The position numbers and the translations under genes were made by a program. This document shows, piece after piece, positions 33,837-42,181 of a DNA stretch of 64,000 nucleotides; position 1 is the stretch's first letter, and each line of letters opens with the position of its first letter. A model generated the notes under the pieces. It did not search any database. It had not been told where the DNA came from and saw nothing but the letters and a program-made list of their open reading frames with translations. The stretch is taken from the NCBI RefSeq assembly GCF_028206995.1, contig NZ_JAQLFL010000006.1:40093-104092 (forward strand). Direction: 5' to 3'. Source of the stretch: Collinsella aerofaciens. Its GTDB lineage: Bacteria > Actinomycetota > Coriobacteriia > Coriobacteriales > Coriobacteriaceae.

Positions 33837-35228
33837 TTAGGTAGCGGAGGTATCGACGACGCCGGTCACATTGGCAACCGCAACTATGACGATCATGCAT
33901 AGGAGCAGCACACCCAATGCCTTGAGCCAGAGTTTCGCGAGCTTCTTGCCGCGATAGCTGTCGAGCAGTGCGAATCGCCGACGAAGACGGCGCTTATCGA
34001 GCAGCGCAAAATGCATAAGCACCATAAGACCATCGACAAAGAAAAAATACTCGATTATGAGAAGCCACGTCGGGTAGCTTTGGTTTGCTCCGGTGGGGTG
34101 AAAGACGGCAAAGTGACTTCCGGCAAAGAACACAAGCAGCGAGAAGCAGACGAGCGTATTCCAAATGCGCCCCAGAGACTCCGGAACGCGAGAGAGCAGG
34201 CCGCATGCAGCGGAGGCGGCAGGCCTAGGAAGCCCTGCGGGGTTCTGGAGCCCTTGGGACGCCAACACCGTCTCCGAGGCCGGAGTACGGACAGGCGCAG
34301 GCGCAGAAGGCCGCACGGGGTGAATCAGGTCGTATGCCACGCGCGTCGCCCGTCCCAACGCTTCCGCACTCGCAAAACGTTTGGCCGGGTCGAGCGCCAT
34401 CGACATGCAGATGACATCGGCAAGTGGAGTGGGAATGCCACGCGCCTCGCATTGCTCGCGCATGTCGAGCCCTGGTTTAGGGTCGACTCCCGTCAAGCAG
34501 AAGAACAACAGGGCGCCAAGTGCGTAGACGTCGCTGCGCACACTCGTCTGCCCAAACCCATACTGCTCGGGCGGCGCATAGGGTCGTGTGCCAAACTTGA
34601 CGGTGTCGGCATCGGCGCCATCGCGCCATACGCGCGCGATCCCTAGGTCGATAATCACCAGCGATGAAAATGTCAGGCCGTCATCAGGCGTATAGTTGGC
34701 ACCTGTCACGATGATATTCGACGGCTTGAGGTCGCGATGGATCACCGGCGCCGACGTCTCCCCCGCCATTGCAAAACCGGCATGGAGCTCGCCCACGGCG
34801 TCGCAAAGGACAGGATACAATTCACGCGCATAATCGGGGGTGGCTCCCAGACGGTCCACCAGAGCCCCGAGTGTCTCCCCTTCGATGTATTCCATAACCA
34901 CGTTGAGCTCGTCGCCCACACGACGACAATCGACGATTCTGGGCAGGTGCTCAAAACGCCTACCTGCCCGTTGCGCGGCAAACAGACGCTCGTATGCCCC
35001 GCCGATTTGAGCCGAAGCATCGATGCGTTTACGGACAAAGGGGCCGAGCGAACCACCGCCGGTTCCTTCAAAGTACACGAGCTCGGTTGTTTCAACGGAC
35101 GAGCGCTTAAGTACACGCTCCACGCGATAGCTGTCGTCGCGATCGAGCGACGCCAGGTGCTCGGCAAGCGCTGCGGTCAGCTCGTCATCGGAATATGTTG
35201 GGATCTGAGTATCCATAGCCTCCATCAT
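33837..35228 (-). CDS. Membrane Ser/Thr protein kinase
   Basis: About 463 residues. The cytoplasmic N-terminal two thirds is a Hanks-type kinase: VIHRDLKPSNII (catalytic loop), VIIDLGIARV (DLG in place of DFG) and GTRPYAPPEQYGFGQTSVRSDVYALGALLF (activation and substrate segments). The glycine loop is degenerate. The C-terminus has three hydrophobic segments (TLVCFSLLVFFAGSHFAVF, LLIIEYFFFVDGLMVLMHF, ALGVLLLCMIVIVAVANVTG). No PASTA domains, so not a PknB-type cell-wall sensor. The start is uncertain among ATG 35228, ATG 35216 and GTG 35246. An HTH protein gene lies just upstream. Confidence 0.87.
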   Translation of the reverse strand: MMEAMDTQIPTYSDDELTAALAEHLASLDRDDSYRVERVLKRSSVETTELVYFEGTGGGSLGPFVRKRIDASAQIGGAYERLFAAQRAGRRFEHLPRIVDCRRVGDELNVVMEYIEGETLGALVDRLGATPDYARELYPVLCDAVGELHAGFAMAGETSAPVIHRDLKPSNIIVTGANYTPDDGLTFSSLVIIDLGIARVWRDGADADTVKFGTRPYAPPEQYGFGQTSVRSDVYALGALLFFCLTGVDPKPGLDMREQCEARGIPTPLADVICMSMALDPAKRFASAEALGRATRVAYDLIHPVRPSAPAPVRTPASETVLASQGLQNPAGLPRPAASAACGLLSRVPESLGRIWNTLVCFSLLVFFAGSHFAVFHPTGANQSYPTWLLIIEYFFFVDGLMVLMHFALLDKRRLRRRFALLDSYRGKKLAKLWLKALGVLLLCMIVIVAVANVTGVVDTSAT

Positions 35229-35314
35229 AGCGCAGGGCGCAGACACCCCATGGCATCCACGCCCCGTTCGTTTGCATCGTTGTTCGGCAGCTCCGCCGGC
35301 TCAGATATCAGCCG

Positions 35315-35737
35315 CTAACTCACCGTCTCCTCGCCAAAGCGATACAGCTCCTCGTTGACCTTTTGGAGGCTGCACCCGCGATCGATGCAAAAAATGATAA
35401 TCGCATCGCGGCGGTCCTTGCAGTTAAGGACGCTTACCCCGGCAGCCGTCAGCGCACGGTTGGTCTCTTTGAGCGTCAGCGCCATCGCAAAGGCAATCTG
35501 CAGCACCTTATTGCGACTCGGATGACGCGCGCCGGTAAAGATCTGATAGCCAAAGGTCTCATTGAGATCGGCCATACGAACCACGCGCGAGCGCTCCAAG
35601 CCCTTTTCCTGCAGTAGCTGCTTCAGGTAGTTCGAAAGCGACGGGGTGGCAAAGTCGTGTTCTTTGATATAGCCATCGATGTTTGGCGCGTCGAGAAGCT
35701 CATTGAGTAACTCGTCAGTCAGCTTTTTATCGGGCAT
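35315..35737 (-). CDS. Helix-turn-helix protein paired with the kinase
   Basis: 140 residues. PSLSNYLKQLLQEKGLERSRVVRMADLNETFGYQIFTGARHPSRNKVLQIAFAMAL reads as an XRE-like helix-turn-helix, followed by NRALTAAGVSVLNCKDRRDAII. GGAGGTGA precedes the ATG. It ends about 90 bases before the kinase start on the same strand; such HTH and kinase pairs recur in Gram-positive bacteria. The kinase may phosphorylate this protein, which is inference. Confidence 0.8.
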   Translation of the reverse strand: MPDKKLTDELLNELLDAPNIDGYIKEHDFATPSLSNYLKQLLQEKGLERSRVVRMADLNETFGYQIFTGARHPSRNKVLQIAFAMALTLKETNRALTAAGVSVLNCKDRRDAIIIFCIDRGCSLQKVNEELYRFGEETVS

Positions 35738-35776
35738 ACGACTTCACCTCCCATACGGCGCAACGGTAGCGACATG

Positions 35777-36319
35777 CTAGGCCAGCACCCAGCTTGCAGT
35801 GGCAGACTTATCAAACATGTTGGCAAAATACAGTGCCTTCTTGATATCGCCATCAAAGTAGATATTGCCCGCCACGGAGCCACCGGCGGAAAGGGTACCA
35901 GACTGCAGCTCATCGGAGCCCTCGCTGTAGTAACCCTGATTCTGCTGAGCGCCGTTGGCGTCCTCGCCCTTCCAGTCGTAGATGTTGTAATCTGCGCCCT
36001 CATCGCCATTGTTGACGTACGTGACGTGAATGCCCGTCATGGTCGAACCGTCATAATTTGTGAGGCCGGGCTGGACGGAATCGACAACGACGGAAAGACC
36101 GGAAGCCGTGGTCACCGTCGCACCAACCGCCAGGTCAGTCGTAGACTGCTCTTCCTTCTTCGCCTCTTCCTTCTTGTCGTCATCGCCAGCGTCCTCGGTG
36201 ACGGTCGCCTTATCGCTATCACAACCGGCAAGAAGACCGGCAGTCCCCAAGGCGACGGTGGCGAATGCGCCAAGTGCAGTGCGACGGCTCAGCAGCACTT
36301 CGTTTTCGAGCTTTTTCAT
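35777..36319 (-). CDS. Tat-type lipoprotein with DUF4352/DUF5067-like domain
   Basis: 180 residues. The N-terminus has SRRTALGAF (twin arginine), a hydrophobic stretch and the lipobox LLAGC, so it is exported and lipid-anchored. An acidic and lysine-rich linker follows, then a beta-rich domain (GATVTTASGLSVVVDSVQPG, IHVTYVNNGDEGADYNIYDW) resembling immunoglobulin-like DUF4352/5067 domains. AAAGGATG precedes the ATG. Function unknown. Confidence 0.82.
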   Translation of the reverse strand: MKKLENEVLLSRRTALGAFATVALGTAGLLAGCDSDKATVTEDAGDDDKKEEAKKEEQSTTDLAVGATVTTASGLSVVVDSVQPGLTNYDGSTMTGIHVTYVNNGDEGADYNIYDWKGEDANGAQQNQGYYSEGSDELQSGTLSAGGSVAGNIYFDGDIKKALYFANMFDKSATASWVLA

Positions 36320-36483
36320 TATGCATCCTTTCTACGATCCGGCTACCGTGCCGGCACACAGCACATCGTAGGAAGGATTAAACTTGAATTCATTAGCTGA
36401 GAGCTAAGGTTGCGGTAAACGGCCAATGCAGTTATCCAAACGCCGAGCAAACGCACTTTGCGCGACCGTCTGCTGGCAGCGCA

Positions 36484-36807
36484 TCAAACCACCGCGACGG
36501 ATTCCCCGGTAAAAGCACTGATCATCAACAGGACAAAGAACGCCAGGTAGCTGATGCTCAGCAGGTAGGCGATGACCAAAAAGGCAATCCATCCTACATT
36601 GGTCTTACCGTCGGCACGACGTTGCTCGCGAGAACGGCACAGCCAAATCGTCACGCCGATGGCCACAATCAACAGCACAAGTGCCGCTGCCGCCAGTCCA
36701 GCAAGCGCAAACATCACGCCAATGCTCACAGCAATAACCGGGAGCAGCAGCAAACCGCACCCGCATCCACCCGGACTATATACGGCAGGCTGTCGGCGTC
36801 GCCTCAT
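36484..36807 (-). CDS. Small membrane protein of unknown function
   Basis: 107 residues: a basic N-terminus (MRRRRQPAVYSPGGCGCG), one long or two short hydrophobic segments, a basic loop (CRSREQRRADGKTN) and a final hydrophobic segment. Not recognised. It lies 29 bases downstream of higA on the same strand, so it could be co-expressed with the toxin-antitoxin pair. A start 30 bases upstream is possible; GGGGGTGG favours the one given. Confidence 0.55.
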   Translation of the reverse strand: MRRRRQPAVYSPGGCGCGLLLLPVIAVSIGVMFALAGLAAAALVLLIVAIGVTIWLCRSREQRRADGKTNVGWIAFLVIAYLLSISYLAFFVLLMISAFTGESVAVV

Positions 36808-36836
36808 CGTCACGCCACCCCCATCATCTCTGAGCA

Positions 36837-37178
36837 CTACAGCGCAATGGCCTGCTGAACAGGAACGATCTTATCGAGTTCCGGTTCGATCCGCCTTTTC
36901 TCGGCCTCAAGGTCAAACGCCACCTGAGCGCGCAGCCAATAACCATCCGTCAGGCCAAAATAACGGCAAAGACGGAGGTCGGTGTCGGCCGTCACGCGAC
37001 GTTTTCCCAAGACAATCTGCCCGATACGCTGAGCCGGAATCCCGGTCTCTTTCGCAAGGCGATATTGAGAAATGCCCATGGGAACAAGAAACTCCTCTTT
37101 GAGAAGCTCACCAGGAGTCACTGGCGACAGCAAATCGGACGAGGTCTCATCACTTGTGATAATCGACGATTTCGACAT
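36837..37178 (-). CDS. higA: HigA-type antitoxin
   Basis: 113-residue XRE-family antitoxin. VTPGELLKEEFLVPMGISQYRLAKETGIPAQRIGQIVLGKRRVTADTDLRLCRYFGL is the characteristic HigA helix-turn-helix. AGGAG lies 10 nt before the ATG, which sits inside higB (29-base overlap). HigA should bind HigB and repress the shared promoter. Confidence 0.93.
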   Translation of the reverse strand: MSKSSIITSDETSSDLLSPVTPGELLKEEFLVPMGISQYRLAKETGIPAQRIGQIVLGKRRVTADTDLRLCRYFGLTDGYWLRAQVAFDLEAEKRRIEPELDKIVPVQQAIAL

Positions 37179-37431
37179 TCCAAGCCATCTCCTGTCTCCA
37201 CTCAAAACAGACCCGATAGCGCTCGTTAACACGGATGCTATATTGACCGGCACGATCGCCCTTCAAAGCTTCCAGGCGATTGCCCGGCGGAACGCGAAGA
37301 TCATCAAGCGAAGCACAAACCTGCAGTTGGCGAATCTTCCTCAACGCAACACGCTCAAAGGGCACGAACCTCCTGACCCGCACACCCATGGCAAAGCGTT
37401 CGGTATCCTCATCTTCATACGATGCAATCAT
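37150..37431 (-). CDS. higB: HigB-type mRNA interferase toxin
   Basis: 93-residue RelE/HigB ribosome-dependent endoribonuclease. LRVPPGNRLEALKGDRAGQYSIRVNERYRVCFEW and the C-terminal VEIVDYH are the family core, with the usual basic residues. The N-terminal MIASYEDEDTERFAMG is longer and less conserved. As usual for HigBA, the toxin gene comes first and the antitoxin overlaps its end. Confidence 0.93.
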   Translation of the reverse strand: MIASYEDEDTERFAMGVRVRRFVPFERVALRKIRQLQVCASLDDLRVPPGNRLEALKGDRAGQYSIRVNERYRVCFEWRQEMAWNVEIVDYHK

Positions 37432-37442
37432 AGTATCGCCTT

Positions 37443-37488
37443 ACGTTAGTAACGTCAAACGTTTCTATAGACTTACATCTCTATTATA
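37443..37488 (-). promoter_or_regulatory. higBA promoter and operator
   Basis: On the minus strand TATAAT (37483-37488) is a good -10. ACGTTA-G-TAACGT (37443-37455) is a perfect palindrome between it and the higB start, well placed for autorepression by HigA. Further ACGTTT words occur at 37459 and 37493. Confidence 0.6.
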
Positions 37489-37533
37489 TCGTACGTTTGT
37501 TCGTGTTTTCTAGAACAAATAGTCCTTCACACC

Positions 37534-38721
37534 TTAGTCAAGCAAAAGCAATCGTTTGTAGACATCGAGGCCCTTGAGTAGAATTTCCTCGTCAAAGAGC
37601 ATGCTATCGGTATGCAGAGCGCTTGTGGCATAGGCGGGGCAGCCATCCGAATCACTCGGGTTGTCTTGGTCCTCTGGCATACCCGTGCCCAGCAGGAAAA
37701 ACACGCCCGGCAGATGGCGCTGATAGAACGCGAAATCCTCGGCGATTAGCAGCGGCTCGTCCACGAGCTGCAATTCGGGCAGAGCGGGCGCGATTCGGGC
37801 AAACAACTCAGGGTCGTTATCGACCGGTGGATAGCCCTCGGCAAAGTCAAGATCATACGTGCAGCCCGTTGCGGTGCACGCCTCGTCGAGCACACGGCGT
37901 ACGCCTTCGCGCGCACGGTCGAACATGTCGTCCGTAAACACACGTAGGCTGCCGGCAACATGGGCCTCCCCCGCCACCGCGTTGCAGACGGTACCGGCCT
38001 GCAGCAGACCAAACTTACCGATACAGGGCTCGTCGGTGCCCAGCTCGTCCATCAGCTCGCGCTCGGCAACCAAAAACTTCGCTGCCGCCAACGCGGCATC
38101 GTGCGACTCCCCAACCGGCACACCATAGGTCTTAGCGATGTGGATGCTCGTACCGTGAATATGGATATGCGTCTCGCTCGAACGCGCCAGCAGCGGACCG
38201 GAACAACTCGCCAACGTGCCGGCAGGCAGATCGGGCCACACATGGAAGCCAAAAATGCGGTCGGCCCCATAGCGCTCGAACACACCACTCTCGCATACCG
38301 TCTTGGCACCACCGGTCGTTTCCTCGGCCGGCTGGAACACAAAGAGAACGTTGCGCCTAATGGCGCCCGGCTGTTCGCGAATCGTACGGTCAACATGCGT
38401 CGCGGCGGCAAGCGCCATGGCCATGTGTCCGTCATGTCCGCAAGCGTGCATCTTGCCGGGATGGGTCGAGGCAAAGGCCGCTCCCGTCGCCTCCACGATG
38501 GGCAGCGCATCCATATCGGCGCGAATCGCCGTAGCATGCGCGGCATCAACACCGGCGTCGAAGAAAGCACAGACGCAGCTGGGGCACGGATGGGTCACCT
38601 CGCAAGCGAGCGGTGCCAGCACGCCCTCGATATAGGCAATGGTTTGCGGAAGATCGAAATCGAGCTCCGGAATGCGATGGAGATCGCGGCGATAGCGACG
38701 GAGTTCTTGGAGCTCGGTCAT
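37534..38721 (-). CDS. M20D family amidohydrolase, candidate N-acetyl-DAP deacetylase
   Basis: 395-residue zinc aminoacylase-like hydrolase. RRDLHRIPELDFDLPQT, IRADMDALPI, GKMHACGHDGHMAMALAAA and VFQPAEETTGGAKT carry the metal ligands and catalytic Glu. AAGGG precedes the ATG. Members cleave hippurate, N-acyl amino acids or N-acetyl-diaminopimelate. The divergent operon encodes DapH, which makes the N-acetylated intermediate of lysine synthesis, so the deacetylase role is attractive but inferred from context. Confidence 0.85.
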   Translation of the reverse strand: MTELQELRRYRRDLHRIPELDFDLPQTIAYIEGVLAPLACEVTHPCPSCVCAFFDAGVDAAHATAIRADMDALPIVEATGAAFASTHPGKMHACGHDGHMAMALAAATHVDRTIREQPGAIRRNVLFVFQPAEETTGGAKTVCESGVFERYGADRIFGFHVWPDLPAGTLASCSGPLLARSSETHIHIHGTSIHIAKTYGVPVGESHDAALAAAKFLVAERELMDELGTDEPCIGKFGLLQAGTVCNAVAGEAHVAGSLRVFTDDMFDRAREGVRRVLDEACTATGCTYDLDFAEGYPPVDNDPELFARIAPALPELQLVDEPLLIAEDFAFYQRHLPGVFFLLGTGMPEDQDNPSDSDGCPAYATSALHTDSMLFDEEILLKGLDVYKRLLLLD

Positions 38722-38867
38722 AGAGGATCCCTTCGTGAGGCACATCTGTTGCAACTTATTGTGATACAGGATTGTGGCGCACATGTTTCCAGCATATCCC
38801 TGCATTTTTTAAACGTTATATACGAATACTCTTGTTTGGTAAAGTGCAACGTGATAGGGTCTTTACC

Positions 38868-39010
38868 ACTTGATAGAGGCGCGGGCACGAAGAACCGCGG
38901 GCGAGCCGGCAGGCTTTGACCCCGTGGGGAGGCGAAACCCGCCGAACTGGGTTTTTCGGGCACGAACAACCTGGTGGGCCTGTGGGAAACACCCACAGGA
39001 CTGTCTGCAG
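38868..39010 (+). ncRNA. Lysine riboswitch (L-box)
   Basis: L-box landmarks occur in order: TAGAGGCGCG, GGGGAGGCGAAACCCGCCGA, ACTGGG, GGTGGG with a CCTGTGGG/CCCACAGG helix, and the closing GGACTGTC. It precedes lysA-dapA, dapB and dapH. Lysine binding should shut the operon down. No covariance model was run. Confidence 0.9.
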
Positions 39011-39021
39011 CAATGCGGGAG

Positions 39022-39089
39022 CGCTATCCGGACATTGGGTCCACGCTATGCGGATTCGATGCGCAGATGGCGCCGTCTGGATAGCGAGG
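39022..39089 (+). promoter_or_regulatory. Possible translational expression platform of the lysine riboswitch
   Basis: CGCTATCCGGAC (39022-39033) pairs with GTCTGGATAGCG (39075-39086), reaching into the GCGAGG that could serve as SD for the ATG at 39100. No T run follows, so control of ribosome access is more likely than termination. Confidence 0.5.
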
Positions 39090-39099
39090 TTTACGGGAC

Positions 39100-41409
39100 A
39101 TGGCATTGACCCCCAACGAGGCATATGCGGCCAAGCAGCCGTTTGTGGACAAGGAGACACTCGAGCATATCGTCGAGCAGTTCCCCACGCCGTTTCATCT
39201 ATACGACGAGGCGGGCATCCGCCGCAACATGCAAGAAGTGCGCGACGCCTTTGCATGGAACCCGGGCTTTAAGGAATACTTTGCCGTCAAGGCCAACCCC
39301 AACCCGGCGCTCATCTCCATTCTCAACGAATACGGCTGCGGCTGCGATTGCTCGAGCTATACCGAGCTCATGATCGCCCGCTCGCTGGGTATCACGGGAC
39401 ACGACATCATGTTCTCGTCCAACGACACGCCGGCTGCCGACTTTGAGCTCGCCGACAAGCTGGGCGCCATCGTCAACTTTGACGACATCAGCCACATCGA
39501 GTTCTTTGAGCGCGTTGCGGGGCCCATCCCCAAGACGGTCAGCTGCCGCTTTAATCCAGGCGGTCTGTTCCAGCTCTCCAACGGCATCATGGACAACCCG
39601 GGCGACTCCAAATATGGCATGACCACCGAGCAACTCTTCGAGGCCTTCCGCATGCTCAAGGCCAAGGGCGCCGAGGACTTTGGCATCCACGCATTCCTTG
39701 CCAGCAACACCGTCACCAACGACTACTACCCCAAGCTCGCACGCATCCTCTTTGAGCTTGCCGTACGCCTGGAGCGCGAGACCGGCGCACACGTCGCCTT
39801 CATCAATCTGTCCGGCGGCGTCGGCATCCCCTATCTGCCCGAACAGCAGGCCAACGACATTCACGCCATCGGCGAGGGAGTACACGCGGCATACGACGAG
39901 ATCCTGGTTCCCGCCGGTATGGGCGATGTGGCCATCTGCACCGAGATGGGCCGCTATATGATAGGCCCCTACGGCTGCCTGGTCACCAAGGCCATCCACG
40001 AGAAGCAGATCTACAAGGACTATATCGGTGTCGACGCAAGCGCCGTCGATCTGATCCGCCCTGCCATGTATGGCGCCTACCACCACATTACGGTGATGGG
40101 CCAGCCGGGTGGCGCCGACAAGACCACAGTACCCGTTACGGACACCTACGACATCACGGGCAACCTATGCGAGAACAACGACAAGTTCGCCATCGATCGC
40201 GAGTTACCGCATATCGACATGGGCGACCTGCTTGTGATCCACGATACCGGTGCGCATGGCTACTCCATGGGCTACAACTACAACGGACGTCTGCGCTCCG
40301 CCGAGGTTCTGCTGCGCCCCGATGGCTCAGCCGACCTCATCCGCCGTGCCGAGCGCCCGGGCGATTACTTTGCCACGCTCGACGTGCTGCCGAGCGGCCG
40401 AGAGCTGCTGGCCAAGTCGCGCGCCGAAAGTGCCCGCCGTCGCGCCCAAGACGAGCGCTTGGCCGTCGCCGCCCAATGGAATAAGCGCATCCAGATCGCG
40501 GAAGCGAAGGAGAAGAACATGGATATCCGCAACCTCGAGGGCTCAATCGTCGCCCTCGTCACGCCGTTTAAAAAGGACGGCAGCGTCGACTTTGACGCAC
40601 TCGAGCGCCTTATCGATTTCCACCTGCAAAACGGCACCGACGCCATCCTCACCCTGGGCACCACCGGCGAGAGCGCCACGATGACCGATGACGAGGACAA
40701 CTCCGTCGTCGCCGCCGTGGTCAAGCATGTTGCAGGACGCGTCCCCGTCATCGCCGGCTCGGGCTCCAACTCCACGCAAACCATGCTCACCAAGTCGCTC
40801 ACTTACCAGGGCTTGGGAGCCGACGGCCTGCTGCTCATTACCCCCTACTACAACAAGTCCAACGAAGAGGGTATCTATCAGCACTTTAAGACCGTCGCCG
40901 ATGCTGTGGACATCCCCTGCATCCTGTACAACATCCCCGGCCGTTGCGGCTGCGGCATCAGCGAGCGCAACGTAGAGCGCCTGGCCGCACATCCCAACAT
41001 CATGGGTATTAAGGAAGCCTCTGGCAACGTCGCTTACGCGGCCAAGATCGCCCACCTGCTGTCCGACGACTTCCGCATGTACTCGGGCGAGGACGCCCTC
41101 ACCGTGCCGCTCATGAGCCTGGGCGCTTCGGGCACCATCAGCGTGTGGGCCGACGTTCAGCCGCAGCTCGTGCACGACATGTGCCGCGCCTATCTGGACG
41201 GCGACGTGGAGCGCGCCCGCGATATCCAGATTGCCGGCCAGCCGCTCATCAATGCCCTCTTTAGCGAGGTCAACCCCATCCCCGTCAAGGAAGCACTCGC
41301 CCAGATGGGTATGATCGAGGCAAACTACCGCATGCCGCTGTGCCCCATGGCAGACGACACGCGCTCCGCACTTACCGATGCTCTGAAAGGAGCTGGTCTG
41401 CTTGATTAA
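39100..41409 (+). CDS. lysA-dapA: LysA-DapA in-frame fusion
   Basis: One open frame of 769 residues. Residues 1-473 are diaminopimelate decarboxylase, the last lysine step: YFAVKANPNP with the PLP lysine, CTEMGRYMIGPYG, LCENNDKFA and HDTGAHGYSMGYNYN. Residues 474-769 are 4-hydroxy-tetrahydrodipicolinate synthase, the first committed step: LGTTGESATM, ITPYYNKSN, PGRCGCG and the Schiff-base lysine in MGIKEASGN. No stop separates them; the junction reads RIQIAEAKEKNMDIRNLEG. A fusion of first and last enzymes of a pathway is unusual. An internal SD could also yield separate DapA. Confidence 0.85.
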   Translation: MALTPNEAYAAKQPFVDKETLEHIVEQFPTPFHLYDEAGIRRNMQEVRDAFAWNPGFKEYFAVKANPNPALISILNEYGCGCDCSSYTELMIARSLGITGHDIMFSSNDTPAADFELADKLGAIVNFDDISHIEFFERVAGPIPKTVSCRFNPGGLFQLSNGIMDNPGDSKYGMTTEQLFEAFRMLKAKGAEDFGIHAFLASNTVTNDYYPKLARILFELAVRLERETGAHVAFINLSGGVGIPYLPEQQANDIHAIGEGVHAAYDEILVPAGMGDVAICTEMGRYMIGPYGCLVTKAIHEKQIYKDYIGVDASAVDLIRPAMYGAYHHITVMGQPGGADKTTVPVTDTYDITGNLCENNDKFAIDRELPHIDMGDLLVIHDTGAHGYSMGYNYNGRLRSAEVLLRPDGSADLIRRAERPGDYFATLDVLPSGRELLAKSRAESARRRAQDERLAVAAQWNKRIQIAEAKEKNMDIRNLEGSIVALVTPFKKDGSVDFDALERLIDFHLQNGTDAILTLGTTGESATMTDDEDNSVVAAVVKHVAGRVPVIAGSGSNSTQTMLTKSLTYQGLGADGLLLITPYYNKSNEEGIYQHFKTVADAVDIPCILYNIPGRCGCGISERNVERLAAHPNIMGIKEASGNVAYAAKIAHLLSDDFRMYSGEDALTVPLMSLGASGTISVWADVQPQLVHDMCRAYLDGDVERARDIQIAGQPLINALFSEVNPIPVKEALAQMGMIEANYRMPLCPMADDTRSALTDALKGAGLLD
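40519..41409 (+). CDS. dapA: DapA from an internal start
   Basis: ATG 40519 is preceded at 6 nt by a perfect AAGGAG (40507-40512), with MDIRNLEGSIVALVTPF exactly where normal DapA proteins begin; the product would be 296 residues, the usual length. This looks like an original gene start preserved inside the fused frame. Both the 769-residue fusion and free DapA may be made. DapA condenses pyruvate with aspartate semialdehyde. Confidence 0.8.
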   Translation: MDIRNLEGSIVALVTPFKKDGSVDFDALERLIDFHLQNGTDAILTLGTTGESATMTDDEDNSVVAAVVKHVAGRVPVIAGSGSNSTQTMLTKSLTYQGLGADGLLLITPYYNKSNEEGIYQHFKTVADAVDIPCILYNIPGRCGCGISERNVERLAAHPNIMGIKEASGNVAYAAKIAHLLSDDFRMYSGEDALTVPLMSLGASGTISVWADVQPQLVHDMCRAYLDGDVERARDIQIAGQPLINALFSEVNPIPVKEALAQMGMIEANYRMPLCPMADDTRSALTDALKGAGLLD

Positions 41410-42142
41410 GACCGTCATTATGGGAACGGGCCGCATGGGCTCGCTCATCCGCACCACCGCCGAGGGCATTGTCAACACCGCTGGAGAGCCCGTTTTTGAC
41501 ATCGTCGCCCAGATCGGCTTCGACTTGTCCGAGCTCGAGAGCGCACCGGCCGCCGATGTAATCATCGACTTCTCGAACGTCGTGACCTTCGATGCCGTTG
41601 TCGCCTATGTCGAGCGCACGGGTGCCGCACTCGTTTCCGGCACCACGGGCTATACGCCCGAGCAGGTGGATCGCCTGCGCGAGCTGGGTCAGAACGCCCG
41701 TGTTATGCACTCGGGCAACTACTCTATCGGTATCGCCGCCCTGCGCCATCTGGTTGCCCAGGCCACGCGCGAGCTGCCCGGCTTTGACTGCGAAATCGTC
41801 GAGACGCACCATAATCAAAAGGTCGACGCCCCCAGCGGCACTGCCAAGTTGTTGCTCGACGCCGTCGTCGAAGCCGAGCCCGAGGCAGGCTACCACCCCG
41901 TCTATGGCCGCGAGGGCATGTGCGGCGCGCGCGACCCCAAGGAGATCGGCATGCACTCGCTGCGCGGCGGCACCGTCGCCGGCGTGCACGAGGTAAGCTT
42001 TTTCGGCCAGGACGAGGAGGTCACGCTCACGCACCGCGCCACGAGCCGTCAGATCTTCGTCAACGGCGCCCTGGCAGCCGCGCAGAAGCTCGTCACCCGC
42101 GAGCCTGGCTTCTATACGTTCGACCAGGTCATGTTTGCCTAA
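41402..42142 (+). CDS. dapB: 4-hydroxy-tetrahydrodipicolinate reductase
   Basis: 246-residue NAD(P)H-dependent reductase, second enzyme of the DAP branch. VIMGTGRMGSLI is the nucleotide-binding loop; VSGTTGYTPEQ, SGNYSIGIAAL and ETHHNQKVDAPSGTAKLL, with the catalytic His and Lys, follow. It starts with TTG at 41402, overlapping the dapA stop by 8 bases, and AAAGGAG lies 9 nt upstream, so it is coupled to dapA. Confidence 0.94.
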   Translation: MIKTVIMGTGRMGSLIRTTAEGIVNTAGEPVFDIVAQIGFDLSELESAPAADVIIDFSNVVTFDAVVAYVERTGAALVSGTTGYTPEQVDRLRELGQNARVMHSGNYSIGIAALRHLVAQATRELPGFDCEIVETHHNQKVDAPSGTAKLLLDAVVEAEPEAGYHPVYGREGMCGARDPKEIGMHSLRGGTVAGVHEVSFFGQDEEVTLTHRATSRQIFVNGALAAAQKLVTREPGFYTFDQVMFA

Positions 42143-42181
42143 CCAGGTATCAACCGGATCCACTCAAAGGAGAGACAGCAA

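Noticed and set aside
36837..37253. Longer HigA start adding 25 residues
   Set aside because: The extra residues are the antisense-like end of higB in another frame, and the AGGAG lies before the shorter start.
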